From Nepenthes gracilis (lineage: Eukaryota; Streptophyta; Magnoliopsida; Caryophyllales; Nepenthaceae), in contig BSYO01000035.1 of assembly GCA_033239525.1 (NCBI GenBank), positions 8,684,627 through 8,748,626 on the forward strand: DNA of 64,000 bases. Reading direction: 5' to 3'. Made by a program: the position numbers and the translations under genes. Below the pieces are notes generated by a model, which saw nothing but the letters and a program-made list of their open reading frames with translations, did no database searches and was not told where the DNA came from. Shown here piece after piece: positions 1 through 10,679 of this stretch; the first letter of the stretch is position 1, and every line of letters begins with the position of its first letter.

Positions 1-634
1 CGGCGGGTGTATTTAATCATTCAAGCCCATCAAAAATTGGATTACACAATCACGTTGATATCGGTCCCAATAAGTTTCATTTTGCCACAAGCACAACTCG
101 GGGAGAGGGTCATAGACTAAGAGTTCATCCCATAGGGTTTGAGTTTACCGTAGTAGATGCTTACTCGAATCCGTTCTGCAGAAGACTAGCCACACTTTTC
201 AATTGAAAAATCCGAGGCCCATTTTGTTGAGTGAATCGGTCGCGTAACTCGCTCCAAATTTCGGAGGCGTCGTGGACGAATGCAACCTTTGGACTTGATA
301 GAGGGGCGTAGTTCTGAATCCATGAAACGACCATGTCATTGCATCGGCCCTGCATTTCAAAAGAGGATCGGGGGTCGAGGTTTGGGAAAGAGCCCTCGAT
401 GAATCGAGTTTGTTCTTGGCTCAAGGCACCACGCATGGCTCGGGACCATGTGGAGTAGTTGTCAACGGTGAGTAAATCGGTGACCAAGGTGATAATGGAT
501 TGTCACCGATTTCCAAAATATACTGGATTTGTGAGGTCACTTAGGGTTTGAGTACGCATGTGGTCTTGTGAGGGATTCAAGGATGGATTAGCATCGTTGG
601 ATGTGGATTCGGCTGCGGTTTGGTGAGACGCCAT
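1..634 (-). pseudogene. Copia gag, 5' part (element C1), broken
   Basis: Reads leftward from an ATG at 634 and runs out of the window at base 1. The N-terminal part carries the Copia capsid signature DNYSTWSRAM followed by FVHDASEIWSELRDRF and IFQLKSVASLLQ, which matches the gag-polypeptide family of plant Ty1/Copia elements that forms the virus-like particle. An in-frame TGA at about residue 44 separates the start from the main open stretch (161-487). Downstream, the zinc-proximal stretch CACGKMKLIGT is in a shifted frame, and RDCVIQFLMGLND in another, so at least two frameshifts and several stops are present. It lies directly behind its own 5' LTR (649-956). Non-functional; family assignment is confident, lineage is not. 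Confidence 0.85.
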
Positions 635-648
635 TGAAGTCTCTGCCA

Positions 649-956
649 TGTAAGTTTTGCTTCAAGCAAAACGCAAAAGAAAACGAAGAAGAAGAAGGAG
701 GAGGAGGGAAAATGGACGATAGAAAAATCGGTCGAGGAGGCAATGATGAAGGCGACGGACGCCGCTCTTTTATTCATTTCGGTTTAATTCATTACAGCCC
801 AATGCCCTCCTTTATACAATAATATTTGCAGAAAAACGGAAGGAAACGAAAAAGGAAAATAATATACAACGGGCAAAAAACAATAAAAGGAAATAAGAAA
901 TATGGACAAAAATAAAATACAAAATATTACAAAATATTATGTGATATTTTCTAATA
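649..956 (-). repeat. 5' LTR of Copia element C1
   Basis: On the - strand this 308-bp segment starts TATTAGAAAATATCAC, a one-base decay of the usual TGTTAG start, has a TATA-like TATAAAGG at about 807-814, and ends TTACA just before a primer-binding-like TGGCAGAG (641-648) and the gag ATG. The order LTR, PBS-like site, gag is that of a Copia 5' end. The PBS is shortened relative to the usual TGGTATCAGAG. The LTR abuts Gypsy LTR sequence at 957, into which C1 inserted. Confidence 0.7.
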
Positions 957-1443
957 CAGAGGAGAAATGACCGTAGAGGAACACTTGCCTGATTTTACGG
1001 TTCCAGAACACGGCTTGGGTTCGGCTTCACCACGGTTCCGATTTCGGCTTCACCACGGTTCCGATTTCGGCTTCAAATTTTGGAGTCGATTTCAGCAGCA
1101 CGACGACACAGCAGCGACGAAATCGGCAACGGCGACGGAAGCAAACACCTCAAGGATGAACCACACCTCTCATTTCTCCCACTCAGCCGATTTCTCTCTT
1201 CTTTCACTCGGCAGCACACACCCACAGAAGGAGGATATAAATAGAACCATGGTATGAAACGGTGAGGGAACAGAAGGAATCGGGCGTTAGGCCTATGTGG
1301 CAGTATTCGAACGGAACGGCCATGCTGGAGGCCGTTGCGAGCGCGCGCGCGAGAGAGAGAGATTCTGGAAATGGAGGATGAAGAAGCCGAAACAGAAGGG
1401 TGAGGTGGAATGAATTTCGTTTTCCTTTTTCGTTTTATTAGCA

Positions 1444-1484
<41 letters not shown>

Positions 1485-1615
1485 CAATTAACACGTAATA
1501 TATATATATATATATTTTTTGTTTGTACTCCATATTATTTTTTTATAAATATGCTAAATATAAATTTTACCCAATTTAATTTAAGATCCTTCGATAAAAA
1601 TATTCGGGCATTACA
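957..1615 (-). repeat. Gypsy LTR fragment (LTR-A), interrupted by Copia C1
   Basis: On the - strand it begins TGTAATGCCCGAATAT at 1615 and runs left through an AT-rich stretch, a (ATA)n microsatellite (about 1445-1484) and a GA-rich block to 957, where Copia C1 interrupts it. It is homologous, in opposite orientation, to the first 0.65 kb of the complete solo LTR at 3573-6233: CAGAGGAGAAATGACCG at 957 matches the complement near 4200. TGTAAT starts and (ATA)n tracts are common in plant chromovirus-type Gypsy LTRs. It sits in the RT domain of Copia C2; CTTAC (1616-1620) would be one copy of its target duplication, the other being outside the window. Confidence 0.72.
1443..1484. repeat. (TAT)n microsatellite
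   Basis: About fourteen trinucleotide units inside LTR-A, followed by a short (TA)n run near 1499-1515. The matching place in the solo LTR at about 3677-3710 holds (TAA)n, so the tract is part of the LTR family. Confidence 0.9.
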
Positions 1616-2120
1616 CTTACTCCTACTGACCTTCTGATATATACATTGATCCAAAATATTCTCTTCAAAACCAAATAAAGAGATAATTTCATCAAATTTT
1701 AAATACCATTGACGGGAAGCTTATTTCAATCCATATATGGACTTTTTAAGTTTGTATATTAATTGCTCACCATCACTAGAGAAGAATCCTTTTGGTTGTT
1801 TCATATAAACCTCTTCCTCTAGATCACCATTTAGAAATGCTGTTTTTACATCAATTTGTTATAATTTCATATCAAAATGAGCAACTAATGTCAAAATAAT
1901 GCGAAGAGAATCCTTTTTAGATACAGGAGAAAAAGTCTCCTTGTAATCAATTCCCTCCTTTTGAGTATAACCTTTAGCAACGAGTCTCGCTTTATATCTT
2001 TCGATATTACCTAATAAATCTTTCCTTATTTTAAAGATCCACTTATACCTATGACTTTCGCCTCTTTAGGCAATTTAACAAGATTTCAGACTCTATTGTA
2101 ACTCATGGAATTCATCTTTT
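1616..2120 (-). pseudogene. Copia reverse transcriptase remnant (element C2)
   Basis: The - strand reads TAFLNGDLEEEVYMKQPKG, then FFSSDGEQLIYKLKKSIYGL and a final WYLKFDEIISLFGFEENI, the mid part of the Ty1/Copia RT domain that copies element RNA into DNA. A TAA replaces the codon after SIYGLK. The N-terminal part of RT lies upstream at 2086-2439. The frame is cut at 1616 by the inserted LTR-A, so the catalytic YVDD region lies outside the window. No function expected. Confidence 0.85.
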
Positions 2121-2530
2121 CTTTCATGGTATTGTACCATAATTGTGACTCATTACAACTCATAGCTTGTGAAATCATTTCAAGATCATTTTTTGCTCCA
2201 ATATTGTAGTCTGACTCCTGTAAATATACAATATAATCACCAGAAATTATTGACATTCTCATTCTAGAAGACCTTCTCAATGTTATATCATCATTCTCAA
2301 TAGAAGTATGTTGTACAACTATTTCAGATAAATCTTGAATTTCATAGTCAACTGGAATAAGTTCAACATTTTGCGAAATAACATTGATTGGTTGTTTAAC
2401 ACCAATTTCATCTTGAGAGGTGTTATGTATAACAATCAACCTATCATTTAAAATGGAAGGTTGAGAAACCGAATGATCATTATTAAAAATTATATTTCTG
2501 GATCACTTTCTCCCACTCATTAAGTCATTC
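2086..2530 (-). pseudogene. Copia linker and RT N-terminus (element C2)
   Basis: The - strand carries LRRSSRMRMSIISGDYIVYL and LWYNTMKEKMNSM, the segment between integrase and RT in TNT1-like Copia polyproteins (consensus RRSxRxR, then W...AM..E). It continues the same decayed polyprotein as the integrase at 2520-3420. Several stops and frame changes interrupt it. Confidence 0.8.
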
Positions 2531-3572
2531 TCAAAAAATTTTGTATTTCTTGATTCCATAATCCTAATGCTGTGAGATAGATAGTAAAATCTGTACCCTT
2601 TGGACATTTCATCATATCCAATGAAATGCCCACTAATAGTTTTGGATCTAACTTCTTCTCATATGGATTATAAACTCTTACTTCTGATGGACATCCCAAT
2701 ACGCATACATATTGTAAACTCAATTTCAAACATTTCTATAACTCAAAAGGAGTTTTTGGAACAGCTTATATTAGGACCCGATTTAATATATACACCGCTG
2801 TTTTAAGAGTTTCACTCCACAAGGATTTTGAAAGTTCGGAGTTACTAAACATACTCCTCACCATGTCCAATAACGTTTGGTTTCTTCCTTCTACTACACC
2901 ATTTTGGTCCGAAGAATCAGGTATACTATATTGGGTAACAATCCCATATTTTTGAAAAAATCTTACAAATAGACCAGGCATTTGTCCATGTTCAGTATAT
3001 CTGTCATAATACTCCCCACGTTTATTTGATCTCATAATCTTGATTTATTTTTTACATTATTTCTCTACTTCTACTTTAAATAATTTAAAAGTATTTAAGG
3101 TTTCATTCTTATTATGAAACAAGTAGAAATACACATATCGTGAGAAGTAGTCAATAAATGTGATAAAATATTTGGAACCATATGAGTCAATATCAGGATT
3201 ACAAATATCAGTATATATAATTTCTAATATGTCCGAACTCCTCTTGATATTTTTCTTAGTCTTGTTGGTCTGCTTTCCTTTAATGCAGTCTACATAAGTC
3301 TCAAAGTTAGTAAAATCTATAATATTAAGAACTCCACCATTTACCAATCTTTTGATTCTCTTAACGAAAATATGGCCTAATCTCCTATGCCACAACATAG
3401 AAGAATATTCATTCATAACACATCACTTAATGTCAGCATCAGCATGCACAGTATTGTAAGATGTATTATTTTACAAATTTAAGTAATAAAAATTATCTAA
3501 TAATGTATCATTTCTAACAATATCAGACTTATAATGTAAACTGAAAGATGAGTCTGAAAATATAAGATTATC
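2520..3572 (-). pseudogene. Copia integrase with pre-integrase domain (element C2)
   Basis: Read on the - strand: LHYKSDIVRNDTLLDNFY and LWHRRLGHIFVKRIKRLVNG (pre-integrase zinc region with H..H), then YTDICNPDIDSYGSKYFITF and FSRYVYFYLF (catalytic core, first Asp), RGEYYDRYTEHG, NGVVEGRNQTLLDMVRSM (catalytic Glu region), TAVYILNRV, and the C-terminal EVRVYNPYEKKLDPK. These are the signatures of the Copia integrase that inserts the cDNA. Stops occur at about 3470 and 3420 and frames shift near 2760 and 3050. Its upstream protease and gag lie at 6234-7330, displaced by the solo LTR. Confidence 0.9.
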
Positions 3573-3629
3573 TGTAATGTTCGGATATTTTAATAAAGGA
3601 AATTTAAATTTAATTGGGTGAAGTTTGAT

Positions 3630-3664
<35 letters not shown>

Positions 3665-3676
3665 GTTTACGTAGTA

Positions 3677-3710
<34 letters not shown>

Positions 3711-6238
3711 GTAAATTAATAAACTAATAAATCCCCTGCCACCTCACCTCCTTCTCGATGTTTCTTTTCTGCTTCTTCGTCCCCACTCCATCCCTCTCCC
3801 TCTCCCCACTTCTCCTCGTCTTCCTCGTTTCCCGGTTCTCTCGCTCGCAACGGCCTCTGCAGAGGGGCCGTTCGGTTCACATATTCTCCAACAGCAGCTT
3901 AACCCTCGCATTCGTGGGTGTGTGATGGTAAGTGGAAGAGAGAAATCGGCTGTGAGTGGGAGAAAACGAGAGGCGTGATTCATCCTTGAGGCGTCTTCTT
4001 CCGTCATCGTTGCCGATTTGTGGTTGTGCGGTGGTGTGAGCCGTCGTCGACTCTGAAGCCGTTTTCCAAGATTTGAAGCCAACTTCCAAATCTGAAGCCG
4101 AATTGAAGCAGGAGCCGAGCCGCGTTCTTCAGGCAAGTGATCCCTTTACTGTCATTTCTCTTCAATTCGCAAGTGTTCCTCTACGGTCATTTCTCCTCTG
4201 TTTGCAAGTGAATCTTCCCAATTTCGTAATGAAATCATCCTAATATTCCCTCTCTTGCTCACTAATTTCTCTGATTTCTTTATGCCCTGTTTCTGGCCAA
4301 AATGCTGTGAATGAAGAAATTTTAATCTGGGGTTAAATTGGGGTTGTACTGCTTGGGTGGGTGTGAACGGCAGTGTGAAGGCCGTGTGTGCTTGCTTTTG
4401 GTGAGTGTGTGTGTGTGGTGTGTTGCCCTGTGTGTGTGCGTGGAGGGCAGCAGGAGCTGCTGCGTGAGGCCTGGTGTGCGTGGTGCTGTGTATGGGCCAG
4501 GTATGGGTTGGGTGTGTGTGGACTGGGCCCTGTGTGTGTGTGTGTGTTATAGTGGGCCCAGGGTGTATGTGTGTGTGTTGGGTTGGGCCAGCTGGTGAAG
4601 CTGTGTGTGTGTGTGTGTGTATGTGTTTTAGTGTGTAAGTGTTGGGCCTGAGTTAGGGGATGTGTGTTTTTGGGCCTGAGTTATGTGTGGGCCTGGGCTG
4701 AGTGTGTGAGTTTTAGTGGGCCAGGTGTTGGGCTGGGCTGTGTGTATGTGTATATGTGTGGATTATGTGTATATATATATGTATAGATATTTATATATAT
4801 GAAGGGATATGTATGAAGAAATAAATATTACTAATAAATTTGTTGGGGATGGAAATTAAAATAAATTATATTGTTGGCCTTGGTGGTAGGTATTGCTCCG
4901 AAATAAAATGAAAAAGAATAGTGAGGCAGTCGAACTGATCATATTACGATCCTTGTATTTCCTTTGGATGTCTTGAGATACAATCCTTTGTGTTGGATTT
5001 GATGGTGTGAGTACGGTCTGGTCAGCACCGAACGATATTCTGTTATTGATGTTGTAAAGCATTCTTTGCGTTATACTCGGTGTGTGAGTATTTGAATTCT
5101 TTGGCTTCTTACAGTCAAGGTTGAGGAGAGTGGGTGAAAACATTAAAGTATCTGGTCGAATGGGAGGCTTTGATACTTTAATGTGGTCTACGCTTATCCG
5201 ATACTGATTTCCGTATCCTGGTGGATTGAGGTACGTTGCCTAGTGTAGTGGGATGCTTATGGCCCTGTGAACATCGTAGATCATGATATCGAGGATATCA
5301 TGGCGGGAGATGCTGGGTTTGACGTATGAGTTGTCTTTCGTACCTGGTAGAGTCGGAAGAGGAGCATGATGAGCATGCTCGGGAGACGTCTGTACTTTGT
5401 GGGGCAGAGTCTCTGTGGACCATGGATTTGGTCGGAGGTCAAACTTGCGAGCATCGGGTAGCCCGTGCAAGTACCCAGCTGTCGGAGAATATACGCAGCC
5501 TTTGGTTCACAGTGGCGGAATAAGATCCGGGTGATTCCTTGAGATGTTCTATGATTGTGAGTACCTCATTTGTTGTGGTGGCAATATCCTTGTGTGGATC
5601 TTATGATACTTGGATTCAGTGGAATCCATGTTGTATTATTATCATGAGTATGCTGGTCGTTCTCGCTGACATATGGACCGAAAAAATCCCCAATCATCGT
5701 TGAGATCGGATTCCAGGGGATTACCGTTGTTTATTGGCACTCTTGTTATTTTTGGATGTTCGGGTCTTGTGAGATCCATTTTTCTGGAGTCATATTTACG
5801 ACGTGTTGCAATCTGTCTCGGATATAGTAGGTTGTCAGAGTATGTTGAGACCTTGGTAGATGGTATCCGAGATCGTTATTATTGTTAGCGTTTTTGATTA
5901 TATCACTTGCTGGGCTTTGGCTCACCATTGTGTTTTCTTGGCTCCAGATTGAGTTGACAGCATTTAGCTTGGATGAAAACGCATGAGAAGATGATCCTGA
6001 TAGTCGGATGATGAGATTTAAACTGTTATTGAGACTTATATATTTTCTTTTGTTGAGTTTATATCTTCTTTAATATGTCTGTACGAATGATGGATGGATT
6101 ATCATGATGTAGCTAAATATCGAAGGAATTAAAATGATTTAGATTATTGAATGGTTATATTTGGTTTTAAATTTTTAGTCCGCATGTGCGGCTTGTTGCC
6201 ACATGTTTGAGTATTCAGGCTCGGGTCGCCGCATTATC
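3568..6238 (+). mobile_element. Solo Gypsy LTR (3573-6233) with TTATC target duplication
   Basis: A 2661-bp LTR starting TGTAATGTTCGG at 3573 and ending TCGGGTCGCCGCA at 6233. It is flanked by identical 5-bp direct repeats TTATC at 3568-3572 and 6234-6238. The host Copia C2 frame is interrupted exactly here: the protease end (6234 and above) and the pre-integrase start (below 3573) are adjacent parts of one polyprotein. No PBS, PPT or internal coding DNA is present, so this is a solo LTR left by LTR-LTR recombination. It holds AT and TAA microsatellites near 3635-3710, a GA/CT-rich block (3740-4130) and a long GT-rich tract (4338-4760). Family: chromovirus-like Gypsy, by terminal motifs. Confidence 0.88.
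4395..4765 (+). repeat. GT-rich, purine-skewed tract with (GT)n runs
   Basis: Inside the solo LTR the + strand is built of (GT)n runs and recurring TGGGCC/GGGCTG words, for example at 4405-4425, 4530-4550 and 4600-4625. The open reading frame over it is a by-product of composition and is not called as a gene. Confidence 0.8.
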
Positions 6239-6580
6239 CGAAAGGTACAAGCCTTAAAATTGAAATCAAATTTTTAGAGAAATTTGGAATATAAAAGGTC
6301 TTTTCTAAAGTCAAAACAAAACCACTACTTAAAATTAAATTGTATGTTCCAATGGCCCCCACATGTGAATGCATCTTGTTTTCGAAGAAAAAATGCTTTG
6401 TTCACTGCCCACTAGCTTCCTTAGGTTTTGCAAGCCTTATATGAAATTTAAAATATAGATTGTAGAATCAGAATCATTCCACCATGTGTTATGTAAAATA
6501 TTAGTTATATTAGATTCATAACATACAAAAAAGAATGAATTACCTTTTTTCAAGCCAATTTTAATATTTGATATAATCCT
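6234..6580 (-). pseudogene. Copia protease remnant (element C2)
   Basis: The - strand reads NTWWNDSDSTIYILN, the decayed form of the WWxDSGAT active site of the Copia aspartic protease, then GLQNLRK and, near the solo LTR, ILRLVPFG. In this family the catalytic triplet is DSG; here it reads DSD, and stops flank it. The sequence resumes at 3572 beyond the solo LTR. Confidence 0.82.
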
Positions 6581-7330
6581 TCTTAATGTGTCCTTTTTTT
6601 ACAGAAGAAGTATTTGGATTCCTTCTTGATATCAGATTGAGGAGGTATTTTACCTTTTCCGTTCTTTTTAACTTGAGTCTTAATCTTTCCTTCTTTGAAC
6701 ATATAAACACTTTCACTTTGTTCTATCATAAGCATTCCTTCCTCTTGAATACATATAGTCATGAGTTCATTGATTGACCATTTATCTTTTTGTGTGTTGC
6801 AAGAGATTTTAAAAGGTCCATATTGTGATGAAAGCGTGTTCAAAATATAATGCATGAGAAAAGAATCAGACATTTTTACCTCCAAATTTTTTAACTGAGT
6901 CGCTATATCCCTCATCTGTATTATGTGCTCACACACACTATTAACACTGGTGAGCCTTAAATATAAAAATTTCATTATTAGGGTGCTAGCAAGTGCTTTA
7001 TCTGAAATTTTGAACTGCTCATCGATAACCTTCAGTAAATCTTACACTTTATTATACTGATCGACAGAACCACGAATACTAATAGAAATTTTAGTCTTTA
7101 TGAACATTAGACTGAGGCGATTAGATCACTTACATCGTTCATAAAGAGTTACATTAACCGGACTGCTGGTTAGAGTAAAAGTCGGTGATTCGTCTTTTCT
7201 TATAGCATATATCTATATCCATCCATTATAAATGAAGAAGAATTTTTTCCTTTCACACCTTATAGTTATCACCTTTTAATTCAAAAATTTTACATCTTAG
7301 GTCAGAAAGATTAACAGATTGAGTAATTGT
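6575..7330 (-). pseudogene. Copia gag with zinc knuckle (element C2)
   Basis: The - strand shows DLRCKIFELKGDNYKV at about 7325-7270, then an open stretch of 130 codons (6583-6975) with HIIQMRDIATQLKNLEVKMS and KDKWSINELMT, typical of the UBN2-type gag of TNT1-like Copia elements. The zinc knuckle YFFCKKRTH is thrown out of frame by one extra A in a poly-A run; skipping it restores the usual C..C...GH spacing. A TGA replaces the conserved Trp after DNYKV. Gag would package element RNA; this copy cannot. Confidence 0.88.
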
Positions 7331-8583
7331 ATAAAAATTAAATACATGCTTAACAACCAATAAATGAGGCTAATAAAATATATAATTATATTTTATCAAT
7401 GTAAAGCATACATCATGAATCAATTGATATAAAAATTACCTGTGGGCTAAATTTTTAATTCAACTAGATTTATGCCCAATTTTATGATAGAAATATCAAA
7501 TTATATTTTAATTTTAAATCCCTGTGGGCAAATTAAGAAAAATAATTTGACATTTTATCCTGATTGATTAATTAAATATAATAAAATTTTCTGTAGGATA
7601 AATTTTATTATATTAAAAATAATTAGCCACAATTAATATCCTTATACGATACGTGATAATAAAAAATAATTTTATTAATTAAGGACGCTGTGTCCAATCC
7701 CTAATTAATTAAATTATAGTAAATCACCAGATATTATACACACACACATATATATATATATAATTATATTTTAAACATTATATCTTAATCTTTATATATA
7801 ATAATAAATATAATTATATATATATATATACACGTATTTATTAATATTGTTTAATAGGCAATTAAAATGCTTTATAATATACCAACGGCATGCAGCAGCG
7901 GTTGTGCCGCTTCTTCCACGCAGGTCTCGGGTTCGAGACTTGGTTGCGTCGCGTGCATCGGCCAATTTCTAGCATGCTACAGTATTTATTAATATTATTT
8001 AAAAGGAATTAAATCCTTTATAATATACCAAACGTGCGTGCAGCGCAGGTGATCCCACGTTCGAATCCCGGCCGCTGTATTTTTTCCCATGTTTTGCTAC
8101 AGTAATTGGCCTGGAAACGCTTGTGGGCCGCACATGCAAGTGGGCGGCGTTGACGTCGGCCCACGGCAACGGCGCTGAAAAAGGCTTGCAGACGCGGACG
8201 CGGACGTGGGCCAACGCAGGAGATTTGGGCTCGTGTTCAAAAAGGCCCGAAATTGTTTTTAATAGAACACTGTAGCAGAATGATGCTATTTTGATCACTG
8301 TAGCAATAGACAAAACGACGCCGTTCCAGTCATCTTCAACATCCAGCAGGTTCGCCTGAACCTGAAGACGCCCGATTTGACCCGATTTTCACACCCCGGT
8401 TGAAACGACGCCATTTTTACACCAAAATTGATGAAAAATATACAAAAATGTCGAAAATAGAATTTCCCAATGATTTTCGGCGTTCATTTTTACCGAATCA
8501 TAACAAAAATCAAAACTTTAAGAATTTTAAAAATCAGGCAAAAATGGGAAAAACGCAGAATAGCAGAGGCAGAGGCACAACCT
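7331..8583 (-). other. Leader of Copia C2, between PBS and gag
   Basis: About 1.25 kb with no gene of its own. It is AT-rich near gag, with (CA)n/(TA)n runs at 7738-7765 and 7815-7830, and GC-richer near the PBS. It contains two similar units at 7833-8110, described separately. The GC-rich open frame at 7999-8313 (-) resembles no known protein. Confidence 0.6.
7833..8110 (+). repeat. Two tandem ~145-bp units with B-box-like motifs
   Basis: Both units start GTATTTATTAATATT (about 7835 and 7981), continue with CTTTATAATATACCAA, and each carries a tRNA-style B-box: GGGTTCGAGAC at about 7926 and CGTTCGAATCC at about 8060. Each ends near GCTACAGTA. This looks like a duplicated tRNA-derived SINE fragment inside the Copia leader. 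No clear A-box or cloverleaf could be drawn, so neither is called a tRNA gene. Confidence 0.5.
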
Positions 8584-8598
8584 CTCTCTGATACCAAA
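8584..8598 (-). promoter_or_regulatory. Primer-binding site of Copia C2
   Basis: The - strand reads TTTGGTATCAGAGAG immediately after the LTR end GCTAACA. It is complementary to the 3' end of initiator tRNA-Met, the usual primer of plant Copia elements. Confidence 0.88.
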
Positions 8599-9009
8599 TG
8601 TTAGCAAATTATGTGGCAAAAACAATCATGAAAGCGGAATTAAGGATTGTTTATATACATCCGGCCATTTGCTTCCTCTATTTTTTTCCGAAACTGATTT
8701 GTAGCGTTTTGAACTTTTGGACCCTCGTTCTCACTTCTAGATGGTGTAAATGTGAGAGTGGGATGTAGGGACAAAAAGGATTGTTATAATTTATAGACAA
8801 TTTCTTCAATTGCCTTCACCGTTTATTAAAACTGAAAAGCCTCAATGAGAATAATGGGGCTCAATAATGGGAGAGTTATCAACATAATGGACCACTTAAT
8901 ACTTCAATAATGAATTAAGGAATGGATGAAGGAAACCGGCTGTTGTGAAGATGAATCAGCTGAGGCGGGCGGAAACGGTTGAAACGGCAGAACAGCTGAA
9001 GCGTCTACA
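8599..9009 (-). repeat. 5' LTR of Copia C2
   Basis: The inner boundary is fixed by the PBS: the - strand ends TTTGCTAACA at 8599. The outer boundary is placed at TGTAGACG (9009), though an end at TGCTAGG (9033) cannot be excluded. On the - strand it holds a TATA-like CTATAAATTATAAC (about 8784-8797) upstream of a CA-rich start region, as expected for an LTR promoter. The element's other LTR lies beyond the left edge of the window. Confidence 0.7.
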
Positions 9010-9637
9010 CTCATTTCCCGAAATCCTAGCAAATTGATATCAGAGTATAAGTTTTTGGATTAAGTTTTGCTATGCCTTTGGTAAAATATGAGATTCTACT
9101 TCCTGACTATAACACTAATTTTTTTTTATGGCAAACAAAGATGCGGGCGATTATGAAGCTGTTAGATATAGATGATGTAATGCCAGGCTCTTCAGGAATG
9201 CCAAAAAATTGAGATGAACTAGCAAAGTAATCGAAGGATCATAAGGTTTTGTCTCAATTTCACTTGCATCTTTCAAATGAGATTCTACGTGATGCCATGA
9301 GGAAGAATGCTTCCTTGTTATGGCTTAATTTGGAGTCCTTATACATATAAAAAATTAGACAAACAAGCTTCATTTAAAGCAGCGCTTGTTTTAAATTTGA
9401 ATGGTGAAAGTTAAAAGGATTACTTATCATTTTGATTATTTTAAGGGTATCATTAATGAGTTGAAAAATATCGATGTCAATAATGAAAGCAAATATTTAG
9501 CTTTGATATTGTTGTATTTGTTGTCTGTATTGTATTTTCAATGTAGAGACACAAAATTATATAGTCATGATACCTTTACTTGGGAAAATTTACAAGATTT
9601 TTTATTAACTAAATATACAATTGATAGGCAAATCACG
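9010..9637 (+). pseudogene. Copia gag remnant with LTR end and PBS (element C3)
   Basis: CCTAGCA at about 9027-9033 followed by ATTGATATCAGAG (about 9035-9047) looks like an LTR end plus a one-base-changed tRNA-Met PBS. From the ATG at 9072 the + strand reads FFLWQTKMRAIMKLLDIDDV, then HLHLSNEILRDAMRKN and IINELKNIDV, matching the UBN2-type gag of TNT1-like elements. Stops occur near 9210 and 9345 and frames shift, so it is dead. Copia C2 appears inserted at its left end, and a Gypsy LTR cuts it at 9638. Confidence 0.82.
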
Positions 9638-10679
9638 TGTAATATCCCATTTGGATATAAAATAAAATAATAATAATAATAATAATAATAATAATTATTA
9701 TTATTCTTAAAAGGGGGCAGGGAGTTAGGCGGCGTAGCAGAGAAAGAAAAGAAATGAAAGTAATGAAAGAAAGATAAGGAAGAGAAGGAGAGCAAAGGGG
9801 AAGCCAGTGCAGGGAGAGCAAAGACTGCCATTGTCGGAGAAATCGGTGCCCAGATCGAAACCTGATGAAGCCCTCTCCATGATTCACTCTTCATTATGTA
9901 CCGTGGTGTGAAGGGAATGAATAAAATCACGAGCCGAAAGAAGAGCTACCTCTATTACTGTCATCGTCGGAAGTAATGTATGAAATTAAGGCAATTAAAT
10001 TTTTTCTTTCTCTTTATTGATACCAATTAAGTGTTTAAATGTACCGATTTTATGAAAATCGACTGACATTTTGATGGGTGAGTATTTTGGAGGTGCAAGA
10101 ATATAGAGTAGAGCAGAGGAACGAGAAAAAGAATAGAGGTAAGGTGTGTGGGTGAAGGTAGAGAAGGAGTCATGTGAAGGCAAATGTGGTGCTTGCATAT
10201 ACCACCAGTCCTCTGCCGTCGCTAGAGACGCCACTATCAGCTGCTATCAGAAACACTTCAGAGCTGCTACCACTGTAGGTGGTGTCGTCCTTCGTGCCAG
10301 AATCGCTGTTAGACAAAGGGAAGTCGGAAGTGTGTGCATAGAGGAGGCTCGCAGGAAGAGAGAGAAGCTACGTGGGAAGAGAGAGAAAGGGCATGCAGTA
10401 AGAGAGAGAGGCAAAGGAGCGGCGTGGTAGGAGAGAGAAAGAGGAAGAGAGAGAAGGACCATGCGTGAAAAGGAGAGAGAAAAGTAAGGTTTGGGTACCT
10501 TGGAATATTCTTTTGACAAACCTGCTTAGTATATGATCAAGGCAAGTATCCTCTCACCATATTTATGATTTATCTCAACATTTGATATGTTCTTATAATA
10601 TTTTAGATTCTTGTTTGGATTATTTTAATATTAATTATAATTTTGAATAATTTAGACATGACGAAAATTAATTAACGAT
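9638..10679 (+). repeat. Truncated Gypsy LTR (LTR-X)
   Basis: Starts TGTAATATCCC at 9638 inside the Copia C3 gag; TCACG (9633-9637) would be the left target repeat. It carries an (ATA)n tract at 9664-9696, a GA-rich block (10340-10490) and TTTGGGTACCT (about 10492) followed by CAAGTATCCTCTC. It is interrupted at 10680 by a related LTR. Open frames here are low-complexity and are not called. Confidence 0.62.

Noticed and set aside
4338..4598. 86-codon + frame rich in Cys, Val and Trp
   Set aside because: It is a translation of (GT)n and TGGGCC repeats inside a solo LTR; composition alone explains it.
8050..8075. Possible tRNA gene around CGTTCGAATCC
   Set aside because: Only a B-box-like segment is present; no acceptor stem pairing or A-box could be found by eye.
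9565..9930. 121-codon - strand frame
   Set aside because: It crosses the Copia-gag/LTR junction and a run of (ATA)n translated as Tyr or Ile; not a gene.
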